In this document: positions 26,307 through 35,094 of the stretch, in pieces
Layout of the letters: every line of letters begins with the position of its first letter
How positions within the stretch are numbered: position 1 is the first letter of the stretch
Assembly (NCBI GenBank): GCA_002753335.1
Contig: PEAD01000002.1
Location: 62,001-126,000 of the forward strand
From: Nitrospirae bacterium MYbin3
GTDB lineage: Bacteria; Nitrospirota; Thermodesulfovibrionia; Thermodesulfovibrionales; Dissulfurispiraceae
Length of the DNA stretch: 64,000 nt
Direction of reading: 5' to 3'
Notes under the pieces: generated by a model
Seen by the model: the letters and a program-made list of their open reading frames with translations, nothing else
Databases searched by the model: none
What the model was told of the DNA's origin: nothing
Translations under genes and position numbers: made by a program

Positions 26307-26798
26307 ATGGGAATGCTACAGAAATTTATAGCTTTTATGATTGTTCCGCTTCTTTTGCTGCCACTAGGGTATTATTTGTCAAAAAAAATAAATGTAGGGA
26401 CTTCTCTTGCACCTGCCGAAAAAAGCGTGCAGTCTTTTAAGCAGGATGATGTGAAGGTTGTGGCGCAAGAAATAGCGGCCGACGCGAAAAACATTCAGAG
26501 CCCTATTGAGCTTAAAATACCCGAGAAAAAGGTTGCAGAGAAAAAGGGTTCTAAAAAGAGCTATCCCAAAGACTCGTTGGCAGCCATTACAGCACAGGCC
26601 GACAAGATAAAAGAGCCTGTGGAGGAAGTTATAAAACTGAATCTTACCCTTACTAGGCAGGATAAAAAGATGGCGGTAATAAATGGGAATCTGGTACAGG
26701 AAGGCGGCCAGTTCCAAGATACCAAAGTCGAAAAGATTGAGCGCAATAAAGTTTTACTAAAAGACAAAAAGGGGGAAAAATGGTTGATAATGGAGTAG
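26307..26798 (+). CDS. mshK: MshK/PilP-like periplasmic protein
   Basis: The 163-residue protein has an N-terminal helix (about 8-23), a Lys/Glu-rich linker, and a short C-terminal beta domain (about 105-163) ending DKKGEKWLIME, preceded by MAVINGNLVQEGGQF. The latter pattern (a beta-strand-rich 'ING..V.EG' block) is common in MshK/GspC/PilP homology-region domains that connect platform and secretin. It overlaps the secretin gene by 19 bases. Confidence 0.68.
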   Translation: MGMLQKFIAFMIVPLLLLPLGYYLSKKINVGTSLAPAEKSVQSFKQDDVKVVAQEIAADAKNIQSPIELKIPEKKVAEKKGSKKSYPKDSLAAITAQADKIKEPVEEVIKLNLTLTRQDKKMAVINGNLVQEGGQFQDTKVEKIERNKVLLKDKKGEKWLIME

Positions 26799-28126
26799 GC
26801 TCCAAAAAGTTCAAACTGCGGAGGTCTCTCGCTATAACGGGAGTATTTTTAACCGCTTGCGTTTTTCTATTGTCGTCATGCAAGTCGTCTCCGTTTGATG
26901 TTAAAAGGGAGATAGCGATTCCCAAAGAGGCAAAAGAAACAAAGCGCGACAAGCCTATCCCCCCAAAGCCTGAAGCGCCTGAGTTTGTGGCTGTAAGCGA
27001 AGATGCATCTCCTTTAAAGACCAGGATGATCGATATTGTGGCGAAGAATATCGCGCTTGGCGATGTTCTTAATGTAATAGCCGAGGCTACGAATCTGAAT
27101 CTTTCTCTTGATAAAGATGTTGATACCGGAAAGACATTGAGCCTGAATCTTAAGAATGTTACGGCCGAAGATGCTTTGAACACAGTATTTACATCTTTCG
27201 ATTATTACTGGACCCTTAAAAACAATATGCTGATTGTAAGGGCTGTTGACACTAAGATTTTTGAGATTGGACACCCGGCAGTAACCCAAACTCTCGATAT
27301 TGACATTGGCGGCGATATTATTGGAGGCGCAATGTCTGCAGCAGGCGGAGGCGCAAGCAATATAAAAGGAAATATAACTCAGAAGATTGCATCTGATAAG
27401 TCTGGATTAGATTTCTGGACCGCTATAGAAGGCTCTATAGGAAATATTATGGGAGCGAGCTGCGGAAGTGGTGGAGGCGGTGCTGCAAGATCTCAGTCTG
27501 CTCCTGCTCAATCACAGCAGTCTGCACAGCCCGCAGCCCAGGCGCTGCTTCAGTCCCAATCGCAGGGAATACAGTTAAGTGGTCCTTCTCAGGCCAGCCC
27601 GGTTTCAGCTGCTCGTGAAACTTGCAGTGTGAACAAGATGGCCGGAACCATAATGATTACGACCACAAAGCGCAACATGGAGAAGATAGAGCAGTATATT
27701 AATGTTGTTAAAAAAGTGCTTAACCGGCAGGTTGTGGTTGAAGCCAAGATAATAGAGGTTAATCTGAATAATAATTTAACTTTTGGCATTGACTGGTCAG
27801 CTGTTAGGCATTCTATAGCCAGCTCCGACAGACTTGCTGCAAGCACTATGTCAACCCTTACCACACCTACCTTAACAACGAGCGGAGGTTTTTCGAGCGT
27901 ACTCTCTACCGGATCCTTTTTTACTGCCCGGTGGGGCAGGGGCGATATGTTTCAGGTCTTGTTGAATGCATTACAAACGCAGGGCGACATAAGGACTCTC
28001 TCTAATCCTAGGATAAACCTTATGAATGGCCAGACCGCCTTGTTGGGCGTAGGGCGCAGCAGAACATACCTTGCAAAAATACAAACTAATGTAACTGCAG
28101 GTACCACAACAACAACATCAACATAA
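26780..28126 (+). CDS. mshL: MshL/PilQ-type secretin, N-terminal part cut by an in-frame TAA
   Basis: Outer-membrane secretin of the pilus/secretion system. The 448-residue product has a lipoprotein signal (lipobox LLSSC at about 34), an STN/N0 domain (about 80-160), a Gly/Ser/Gln-rich linker (about 180-270) and the beginning of the C-terminal secretin pore domain (MEKIEQYINVVKKVLNRQVVVEAKI). It stops at TAA 28124-28126 inside the pore domain, after a threonine-rich loop. The following 125 codons, in the same frame, encode the rest of the pore. A truncated product could not complete the beta-barrel. A point change, read-through or sequencing error are possible. Confidence 0.85.
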   Translation: MVDNGVGSKKFKLRRSLAITGVFLTACVFLLSSCKSSPFDVKREIAIPKEAKETKRDKPIPPKPEAPEFVAVSEDASPLKTRMIDIVAKNIALGDVLNVIAEATNLNLSLDKDVDTGKTLSLNLKNVTAEDALNTVFTSFDYYWTLKNNMLIVRAVDTKIFEIGHPAVTQTLDIDIGGDIIGGAMSAAGGGASNIKGNITQKIASDKSGLDFWTAIEGSIGNIMGASCGSGGGGAARSQSAPAQSQQSAQPAAQALLQSQSQGIQLSGPSQASPVSAARETCSVNKMAGTIMITTTKRNMEKIEQYINVVKKVLNRQVVVEAKIIEVNLNNNLTFGIDWSAVRHSIASSDRLAASTMSTLTTPTLTTSGGFSSVLSTGSFFTARWGRGDMFQVLLNALQTQGDIRTLSNPRINLMNGQTALLGVGRSRTYLAKIQTNVTAGTTTTTST

Positions 28127-28501
28127 TCAGAGGACAGAACCGTATTGTCAGGCTTGATGATAGGGATAGTTCCATACATAAATGATGCTGGTGAGATTAC
28201 CTTGACCGTAACCCCGATAATTTCTGAGCTTAATTCTCTCGATACTATTGCTTTGGCTGGCGGTAATACAATACAGCTGCCAACAATAGATTTAAGGGAG
28301 ATGAGCACAACCGTGAAGGTCAAGGATGATGAAGTGGTTGTGATCGGCGGTCTGATCAAGAGGAATGAAGGAGTTCAAGACAAGCAGGTTCCTTTATTGG
28401 GAAGCATTCCGTTGATAGGCAATCTTTTTAAGAGCAAAACAAAAACCGATGAAAAGACCGAGCTTGTTGTGATAATTCATCCGGTGCTGGTATCAAGATA
28501 A
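28127..28501 (+). pseudogene. mshL: C-terminal remainder of the MshL secretin after the TAA
   Basis: This stretch continues the secretin frame without shift: SEDRTVLSGLMIGIVPYIND, then REMSTTVKVKDDEVVVIGGL and VPLLGSIPLIGNLFKSK (shown in part), the hallmark C-terminal secretin motifs. The only internal starts are a TTG at 28145 and an ATG at 28157, neither with a good ribosome-binding site, so independent translation is doubtful. Codon use and conservation look like an actively maintained gene, suggesting a very recent mutation, read-through, or an error in the sequence. mshE follows 19 bp later. Confidence 0.8.
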
Positions 28502-28520
28502 ATATAAAGGGTATTCACGA

Positions 28521-30167
28521 ATGGCGACAATAAGAATAGGAGACCTGCTTAAGTCCAGAGGACTTATAAGCGATAAACAGCTCGGCATCGCGCTGATTCA
28601 GCAGAGGGTAACAGGAGATCTGCTTGGCGACGCCATCATAAAATTAGGCTTTGTTTCTTCAAAAGAAATGGCCTATATTCTGGCCGAACAGTCAAGCATT
28701 CCATTCGTTGACCTAACAGAATACCAGATACCCGAAGCTGCATTGCGTGCAGTTCCTAAAGAGGTTGCGGCCAAGTCAAGATTTATACCGCTCGATTATG
28801 TTGACGGAAAGCTCACAATAGGCATCATTAATTCAAGCAACATCATGGCGGTTGATGCTGCCGCAAGGATTACCAAGACAAATCCTTCAGTCTGCATAGT
28901 TGATTCTGACGGATTTGATGACTATCTTGAAACAGCTTATTTCTTTTTAGAAAATCCGATCCAGAAACAGTTTGACGAAAACGTCAAGTCTATTACAACC
29001 ACAGGAACGGTGACAGGCCCGATTATTACGGCGCTGACAGACCTTATGATAATGGACGGCATAAGAAGAAGCACGACAGACATTCATATCACACCTCTAA
29101 ACGACATAGTACATATTTTTTATAGGGTTGACGGTGTTCTGCAGTATGGCCACGGAGTTCCCAAAGTTGCACAGAGCGGTATTATATCCAGAATAAAAAT
29201 CCTGTCACAGCTTGATATAGCTGAGCAAAGGCTGCCTCAGGACGGAGCGATGACCTTTACCTTCCTGAACAGGAAATATGATATCCGTGTTTCGACCATT
29301 CCAACGATATACGGAGAAAACACTGTTTTAAGAATACTGCCGGTTTCTCTTAGTCTTGCAAATCTTGATAGATTGGGGTTTGATGAAGCCAACATAAAAA
29401 ATATCAAGAAATTGTTCAAGAAGCCTTTTGGGATTATTCTTGTAACAGGCCCTACGGGAAGCGGAAAAACTACAACGCTCTATGCAGCTCTCCGTGAAAT
29501 AAATATTTTAGAAAGAAATGTGCTTACGGTTGAAGACCCTGTCGAATACAAGCTTGCGTTTGTAAAGCAGACTCAGGTAAATGAAAAGGCCGGTTTTGAT
29601 TTCGCGCTCGCAGGAAGAAACTTTATGCGTCAGGACCCTGATGTAATACTTCTTGGTGAAATAAGAGATGAAGAGACCGCAAAAATAGCGATCAGAGCTT
29701 CGATAACAGGACATCTTGTGATTTCAACTCTGCATGCCAACGATGCCACTACCGCTGTTCCGCGTCTGCTAGACCTAGGCATAGACAGATTCCTGCTGTC
29801 CACATCCATTCTTGCTGTTGTTTCTCAGAGGCTGATAAGAAAATTATGCCAGTCTTGCAAGACCGCTTATGAGCTTGATAATGAGGAATCTGCAGTCTTC
29901 AAAGAATACGGTTTTAGTCTTACAAATGCATTTAAAGAGAAGGGTTGTCCGAAATGCTCAGGTTCTGGCTTTGCCGGCAGAACAGTTATCGGTGAAATCA
30001 TGGTTATAGATGACGAAATAAAAGAGCTTATATTCTCTGGCGCATCGGTTACGAAAATAACGGAAGCCGCGATTCGAAAAGGCATGAAGGTTTTCAAAAG
30101 TGAGGGTCTAAGAAAGGCATCTCTCGGTATAACCTCGCTCGAAGAGGTATTGAGAGTTACTGGTTAA
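28521..30167 (+). CDS. mshE: MshE/PilB/GspE-type assembly ATPase
   Basis: Hexameric traffic ATPase driving pilus assembly or secretion. The 548-residue protein has an N-terminal MshEN domain (about 1-150) with the repeated pattern IRIGDLLKSRGLISDKQLGIAL...Q (cyclic-di-GMP-binding type). Then follow Walker A GPTGSGKTTT (about 310), Asp box TVEDPVEY, Walker B DVILLGEIRD, the His box ISTLHANDA and a tetracysteine zinc site CQSCK...CPKC near 455-485. All catalytic elements are present. It is seven bases upstream of mshG. Confidence 0.92.
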   Translation: MATIRIGDLLKSRGLISDKQLGIALIQQRVTGDLLGDAIIKLGFVSSKEMAYILAEQSSIPFVDLTEYQIPEAALRAVPKEVAAKSRFIPLDYVDGKLTIGIINSSNIMAVDAAARITKTNPSVCIVDSDGFDDYLETAYFFLENPIQKQFDENVKSITTTGTVTGPIITALTDLMIMDGIRRSTTDIHITPLNDIVHIFYRVDGVLQYGHGVPKVAQSGIISRIKILSQLDIAEQRLPQDGAMTFTFLNRKYDIRVSTIPTIYGENTVLRILPVSLSLANLDRLGFDEANIKNIKKLFKKPFGIILVTGPTGSGKTTTLYAALREINILERNVLTVEDPVEYKLAFVKQTQVNEKAGFDFALAGRNFMRQDPDVILLGEIRDEETAKIAIRASITGHLVISTLHANDATTAVPRLLDLGIDRFLLSTSILAVVSQRLIRKLCQSCKTAYELDNEESAVFKEYGFSLTNAFKEKGCPKCSGSGFAGRTVIGEIMVIDDEIKELIFSGASVTKITEAAIRKGMKVFKSEGLRKASLGITSLEEVLRVTG

Positions 30168-30174
30168 CCAAGTA

Positions 30175-31392
30175 ATGGAACTTTATGCATATAAAGCGGT
30201 AGATTCTTACGGCGCAGAAATAAAAGGATTCACTCAGGGCAGAGATATCTCTGACATCTACAACGAGCTTAGCGCAAAAGGTTTTCATGTTTTAAGTGTA
30301 AAAAAAGAACATCAACTGCTTGTAGGTGTAGTCAGATTTTTCGAAACATGGCGAGTCAAACGCACCGACATTATTGAGTTTTCAAGCAATCTCTCGATGA
30401 TGCTAAAAGCAGGAGTTCCGATACTTACGGGCCTTGAGGACATATCATCAACCTTAGATAATAAGGTTTTTAAAAATGTGGTTGAAAATATAACCCGCGA
30501 AGTTCAGATGGGAATGAGATTTTCGGATGCGCTTGCCATGCACCAGCAATATTTTCCTGAGATATTTGTAAGGCTGGCAACTATTGGTGAGGAGTCGGGG
30601 CAACTCGACAACAGCCTAAGAGAAATTGCGGATCATCTCCAGCGTATGGAAGATCTTGTGGCTTCGATCAAAAGGGCGCTGATGTATCCGACTTTTGCGG
30701 TTGTAACCACAATGGGAGCCCTAATCTTCTGGCTTGCGTTCGTTTTGCCAAAGATGGTTCCAGTAATTAAAGATATGGGTGTTAAGTTGCCGCCGCTAAC
30801 GCTTTTCCTGGTCGCGGCCAGTGATTTTACGCAGAAATACTGGTTTACTGCGGTGCTAATACCGTTTATATTGTTGCCTACTATAAAAATATTGGGGCGG
30901 ATTGAGCGTGTTAAGTACTACTATGATTATGCAAAAATAAAGATTCCGATAGTCAAGCTGATTATTCACAATAAATTATTGGCCATATTTACAGAGCAGT
31001 TTAGGATACTTATCATGGCAGGTCTTCCGATGGACAGGATTTTTGATATAGTATCAGGCGTAATTTCTAACAAGGTTTTTGAAAAAGCGATATTGGAGAC
31101 AAAAGAGAGAGTAATGTCGGGTGAGAGCATATCGAGCTCGCTGAAAGCCCAGCCGGTATTTCCTCCGCTAGTCATAAGAATGGTTGATATCGGTGAAACC
31201 AGCGGAAGCCTCGACAACCAGTTCGGATTTCTTGCCGAACATTACCTGAAAAAACTGGACGATATATCAGATAAGCTCGGCAAGATATTAGAGCCGGTTA
31301 TTATGGTTGTTCTTGGCGGGCTTTTTGCTGTGATTATTATGGGACTTATGCTTCCGATATATGAACTTGTTTCAAAATTTGGAAAAGGGTAG
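30175..31392 (+). CDS. mshG: MshG/PilC/GspF-type inner-membrane platform protein
   Basis: A 405-residue polytopic protein with two GspF domains (about 67-190 and 270-392) and three transmembrane helices (about 167-195, 220-240, 372-395). Family signatures include FSSNLSMMLKAGVPILTGLE, IGEESGQLDNSL and the second-domain copy IGETSGSLDNQFGFLAEHY (shown in part). It is the membrane partner of the ATPase encoded just upstream. Confidence 0.92.
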   Translation: MELYAYKAVDSYGAEIKGFTQGRDISDIYNELSAKGFHVLSVKKEHQLLVGVVRFFETWRVKRTDIIEFSSNLSMMLKAGVPILTGLEDISSTLDNKVFKNVVENITREVQMGMRFSDALAMHQQYFPEIFVRLATIGEESGQLDNSLREIADHLQRMEDLVASIKRALMYPTFAVVTTMGALIFWLAFVLPKMVPVIKDMGVKLPPLTLFLVAASDFTQKYWFTAVLIPFILLPTIKILGRIERVKYYYDYAKIKIPIVKLIIHNKLLAIFTEQFRILIMAGLPMDRIFDIVSGVISNKVFEKAILETKERVMSGESISSSLKAQPVFPPLVIRMVDIGETSGSLDNQFGFLAEHYLKKLDDISDKLGKILEPVIMVVLGGLFAVIIMGLMLPIYELVSKFGKG

Positions 31393-31397
31393 AGTCT

Positions 31398-32747
31398 ATG
31401 GATTACCTTGAATTTTTCAATATAAAAGATGACCCGTTCAGGATAACTCCTGATTCGGAATATTTTTATCCGTCGCAGGAGCATAACGAGATACTGTCAT
31501 CTCTCACATACGCGGTCAAACAAAAAGAAGGCTTTGTTCTCGCCACAGGCGAGCCCGGAACAGGCAAGACAACGATACTGAAGGTGTTCCTGAATGAGTG
31601 GAAGGACAAGGCCGAAATAGCTCTGGTAATGACTCCAAGACTTTCGCCTGAGGAATTCCTGCTTGCGGTTCTGGAAGATTTTAATATACCGGTTTCTAGC
31701 AATAACAAAAATGACATAATAAAAGTTTTTAGAGACTTTCTTTTAAGGCATTCAAAAGAAGGCAGGCGGGTAATAATAATTGTTGATGAGGTTCAGAATC
31801 TGCCTGATGAAACACTTGAAGAGCTCCGGCTTCTTTCGAACCTAGAAACTGACAAGGAAAAACTGCTTCAGATAATACTCATAGGACAGCCTGAATTCAG
31901 GAAGCGTCTCGAGTCGCACTCGCTTCGGCAGCTTAATCAGAGAATTACAGTTAGAGCCTCTTTAAGGTCCTTGAATGTTAGCGAAACTCAGGATTATATG
32001 AATTTTAGGCTTATGAAGGCCGGACATGGCCCTGTGTTTTTTGAGCTTAAAGCGAAAAAGCTGATACACTCCTACTCTAAAGGAACACCGAGACTTATCA
32101 ACCTGCTATCTTCGCGGGCGATGATGGCTGCGTATGTTGATAACAGCAGGAATATTAAGGATAAGCACATTGTTTATGCAGCCAACAATGTATTTGACGA
32201 AAGCTTCAGGAATAGGGATAAAGTCAAAACTTATTTAAAGTACGCTGCGATGTTTTTAGTTGTTTTATTGGTTGTAGTGCAGGTGTCGTTCAGCATGCGT
32301 TCAAAAAAAGATACGGCAGAAAAGCCTGAACAAACCAACAAACCTGTTTTAACAGAGACGGTCCAACCGGCCTCAAAGCCGAATTCGACAAAGAAATCGT
32401 CAACTTCTAAACCTGCGCCTCAAATCGTATCACATAATGTGCGTTCACAAACAGACGCGCCAAAACAGGTTAAAAAGATTGTTGATAGCCCTGCAATAGA
32501 ATCGGTTCAAGCATCTTCTCCTACATTGACTATTGCGAAGGAAGTTGTGAATTTGAGGTCCGGCCCGCAAATGGAGACCCCACCGGTTTCTTGGGCGCTT
32601 AAAGGCAAAACATTTCCAATATTAGATATAAAATCGGACACTGATGGACATGAATGGTTTAAAATAAAAATCGATGCCGGCAAAGAACTTTGGGTTTCAA
32701 GGAGTGTTGTCAAAGTTAATCAGCAAGCTATCGAGGAGGGAAGATGA
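31398..32747 (+). CDS. mshM: MshM/ExeA-like AAA ATPase with C-terminal SH3-like domain
   Basis: The 449-residue protein begins with the ExeA/GspA-type pattern (FFNIKDDPFRITPDSEYFYP), Walker A GEPGTGKTT (about 51-58), Walker B VIIIVDEVQNLP and arginine-finger-like QLNQRITVRASL. A single transmembrane helix lies at about 280-300, then a Ser/Thr/Pro/Lys linker and a bacterial SH3-like domain (about 375-440) containing VVNLRSGPQ. ExeA-type proteins remodel or bind peptidoglycan to let the secretin assemble. Its last four bases overlap the next gene. Confidence 0.88.
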   Translation: MDYLEFFNIKDDPFRITPDSEYFYPSQEHNEILSSLTYAVKQKEGFVLATGEPGTGKTTILKVFLNEWKDKAEIALVMTPRLSPEEFLLAVLEDFNIPVSSNNKNDIIKVFRDFLLRHSKEGRRVIIIVDEVQNLPDETLEELRLLSNLETDKEKLLQIILIGQPEFRKRLESHSLRQLNQRITVRASLRSLNVSETQDYMNFRLMKAGHGPVFFELKAKKLIHSYSKGTPRLINLLSSRAMMAAYVDNSRNIKDKHIVYAANNVFDESFRNRDKVKTYLKYAAMFLVVLLVVVQVSFSMRSKKDTAEKPEQTNKPVLTETVQPASKPNSTKKSSTSKPAPQIVSHNVRSQTDAPKQVKKIVDSPAIESVQASSPTLTIAKEVVNLRSGPQMETPPVSWALKGKTFPILDIKSDTDGHEWFKIKIDAGKELWVSRSVVKVNQQAIEEGR

Positions 32748-34030
32748 GTCTTATAGCTGACCTGCTTTCTAAGATAAAACGCGAGGAAGTGAATAATAAT
32801 GTTGATGTGCCGCCTGCGCTAAGGAGGACCGTTGCAGGAGCATCCAAAAGCGCCCAGATGAGGAATAGAATTTTTCTGTTCACAGGGCTTATCTGCTTTT
32901 CGGTTGCAGCCGGCTACGGAGCGGTATTTTTGCTCAATCAATATGTAAAACCGCTTAAGATACCCGAAAATATTTATGCAAAAAAAGATGTTCCGGCACA
33001 GCCTAAAATGCAAGAACCTGCTCCTGTTGCTCCTGCTATGCCTGTGCAGCAGCCTGTGCAAAAGGTAGCCGAATCCCTCCCTAAGCCGGTTGTTCAGCCT
33101 GAGGTTCAAAAACCTGCGCCTGCTCCGGTTGCCAAGACTGTTCCGCAGGCTGTTGTTAAAGAACAGCCTAAAACCGCGGCTGTTGCTGCGCCTGCAAAAA
33201 AAGAACAGCCTAAAGAACAATCTGTTAAAGCAATAGCTAAACAATTGGCCCAAGAGAAGGAGAAACCTGCTCCAAAACCTGCAGATAAACCCATGGCAAA
33301 GAAACCTGTGCCGGCAAAGGCAGTAAAATCTACAAAGTCTGTAATGGAGGCTTTGCCTGTAGCGGCCGTTATGGTAGGTAAAGGAACTGCTCAAAAAGCT
33401 TCTGCGTCTGCTGCTCAACCCGCAACAACTGGTTCGCAGCCAATATCCAAAAAGGAAGCGAATGAGAACAGAGACGCCTTTGTTTACACCGCTCAGACCT
33501 ACGAAGCAAAAAAAGATTACGACAAGGCCATGCTGAACTACAAAAAAGCGCTTGAGCTTGATTCGCAGAATTATATACTGATGAACAATACAGGAACAGC
33601 CGCTCTGAATAAAGGGTTATACGAGGAAGCAATCAAATATTACAACAGCGCTCTTGCCGTAAAGCAGAACTACGTCCCAGCTCTTATCAATCTAGGTCTT
33701 GTGCATATAAGAACCAATAAACATGCAGAAGGCGAAGCATACCTGACAAAGGCTGTTAAGATTGAGCCTTTAAACAAGATGGCGCTTTTAAATCTCGGCA
33801 TATTTCATGAACTGAAGGACAACTATGAAAGCGCGGCCAACTATTTTGCCGAGGTATCGAGACTGGGCGACCAACAGGGGTATCTTGGACTGGCAAGGGT
33901 TGCCGAAAAGCAAGGCAAGGTTTCTGAGGCGATAAGAGCGTATAAGGAATTTCTCTCTCTGCCGGATATTGATATTAAAGGCCGCAGGATGGCCGGTGAA
34001 AGGATTGTAAAACTGGAACAAGCCCTTTAG
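32744..34030 (+). CDS. mshN: MshN-like TPR protein
   Basis: The 428-residue protein has a short cytoplasmic N-terminus, one transmembrane helix (about 45-66), a long Pro/Ala/Lys/Gln-rich periplasmic spacer (about 80-230) and four or more tetratricopeptide repeats (about 245-428). This layout and its place after the ExeA-like ATPase match MshN. The spacer could bridge the peptidoglycan. It ends the pilus operon and overlaps the convergent transglycosylase gene by four bases. No pilin or prepilin peptidase gene is present here. Confidence 0.8.
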   Translation: MSLIADLLSKIKREEVNNNVDVPPALRRTVAGASKSAQMRNRIFLFTGLICFSVAAGYGAVFLLNQYVKPLKIPENIYAKKDVPAQPKMQEPAPVAPAMPVQQPVQKVAESLPKPVVQPEVQKPAPAPVAKTVPQAVVKEQPKTAAVAAPAKKEQPKEQSVKAIAKQLAQEKEKPAPKPADKPMAKKPVPAKAVKSTKSVMEALPVAAVMVGKGTAQKASASAAQPATTGSQPISKKEANENRDAFVYTAQTYEAKKDYDKAMLNYKKALELDSQNYILMNNTGTAALNKGLYEEAIKYYNSALAVKQNYVPALINLGLVHIRTNKHAEGEAYLTKAVKIEPLNKMALLNLGIFHELKDNYESAANYFAEVSRLGDQQGYLGLARVAEKQGKVSEAIRAYKEFLSLPDIDIKGRRMAGERIVKLEQAL

Positions 34031-34554
34031 TTCGAATCTTCTCTTACCCTGAAATAGAGGAAAGAGTTCTTTTGCTGTGCTACATCTGCTGCAAAAGAAC
34101 TCTTTTTATTTCCTGTTTCTTTATTTTCCCGTTCCGGTTCATTCAGTATGGTGCTTAGCTTTTTATGAACTCTCCATGTGTAGTCAACACGCTTGCGTTT
34201 ATCTACGGCATTGTAGCACCCTACTGCTTCCCACGAAAGTCCGTAGCGGTCTATGCATTGTTTTAATATTTTTGCTCCAACAAATGTGTTGTAGCAGGGG
34301 TCAGACATAAGCGTTGAGGGCTTGAGCTTTAGCGGCCCAATCCATGAGGAGTTTATCTGCATTAAACCATAGTCCAGCGATCCATTGCGATTTCTGTTTA
34401 CGGCTTTAGGGTTAAGGTTTGATTCATTTTTTGCTATAGCCTCCAGCAGTGCAGGGCTTATACCATATTCTTTACCTGCTTCTTCGAAGCAAAATGCGTT
34501 TATAGAAGACGGAAACAGCGCTAAGATGCCCATCAAACATAGCAGTATTTTCAT
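34027..34554 (-). CDS. Lytic transglycosylase (SLT/IagB-like)
   Basis: A 175-residue secreted muramidase. A signal peptide (cleavage about residue 20, after INA) precedes an SLT domain with catalytic glutamate in AIAKNESNLNPKAVNRN (about residue 42), DYGLMQINSSW and YNAVDKRKRVDYTWRV. Small SLT enzymes of this type (IagB, VirB1, PilT-like) open peptidoglycan for secretion or pilus machines, which fits its location right behind the msh-like operon, although on the opposite strand. The C-terminal 40 residues are polar and unstructured. Confidence 0.88.
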   Translation of the reverse strand: MKILLCLMGILALFPSSINAFCFEEAGKEYGISPALLEAIAKNESNLNPKAVNRNRNGSLDYGLMQINSSWIGPLKLKPSTLMSDPCYNTFVGAKILKQCIDRYGLSWEAVGCYNAVDKRKRVDYTWRVHKKLSTILNEPERENKETGNKKSSFAADVAQQKNSFLYFRVREDSN

Positions 34555-34612
34555 TCATAAATATAAAACATATTGGCGGGGAAAGCAAATTTTGTTTCTT
34601 CTCTGTTTATTG

Positions 34613-34642
34613 TTGAGATTTTTTGATGCACATTGCTATTAT
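34613..34642 (+). promoter_or_regulatory. Candidate promoter for yajC-secD-secF
   Basis: TTGAGA (34613-34618), an 18-base spacer and TATTAT (34637-34642), with a second overlapping TATAAT at 34640-34645. The yajC ATG at 34720 is preceded by GGAGGTGC. Low-certainty consensus match. Confidence 0.3.
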
Positions 34643-34719
34643 AATTGTTAAACCTATGCAGCAATACAAGGTATTCAGACCTGTGTGTTGCAAAAGAGGG
34701 TTAAAAATGGAGGTGCTTT

Positions 34720-35076
34720 ATGCTCAATATACTTAGTCTGGTAACAGAAGCTTATGCCATGGGGCCCGCACAACAACAGGGCGCAGCGCAGCCGGGTGGA
34801 GTGCAGGGTATGCTGGCAAGCATGCTGCCTCTCGTTCTGATCTTTGTGGTCTTCTATTTTTTACTTATAAGGCCTCAGCAGAAAAAGGCCAAAGAACATA
34901 AGCAGATGCTCGATAACATCAAAAGAGGCGACAAGGTGACAACTCAAGGCGGTATTTACGGTGTTGTTGAGGCTGTTACCGATAATACCGTTACATTAAA
35001 GATAGCCGAGAATGTGAAGGTAAAGTTTGGCAAGTGGGCTGTATCTGCGCTCAGGTCCTCGGCTGATGAAGATTAA
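34720..35076 (+). CDS. yajC: Preprotein translocase subunit YajC
   Basis: A 118-residue accessory subunit of SecDF. One transmembrane helix (about 32-52, VLIFVVFYFLLIRPQQKKAK) is followed by the family's small beta domain (KRGDKVTTQGGIYGVV). An Ala/Gln-rich stretch precedes the helix. It is 18 bp upstream of secD, the usual gene order. Confidence 0.95.
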   Translation: MLNILSLVTEAYAMGPAQQQGAAQPGGVQGMLASMLPLVLIFVVFYFLLIRPQQKKAKEHKQMLDNIKRGDKVTTQGGIYGVVEAVTDNTVTLKIAENVKVKFGKWAVSALRSSADED

Positions 35077-35094
35077 TCGGAGGTCCTTAACTAG

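Noticed and set aside
28124-28126. Recoding of the secretin stop as selenocysteine or pyrrolysine
   Set aside because: The codon is TAA; selenocysteine needs TGA and pyrrolysine TAG, and no SECIS-like hairpin was seen right after it.
32819-33418. 199-codon minus-strand frame opposite mshN
   Set aside because: Low-complexity Arg/Phe/Cys/Leu-rich translation that simply mirrors the Pro/Ala/Lys-rich linker of the TPR protein.
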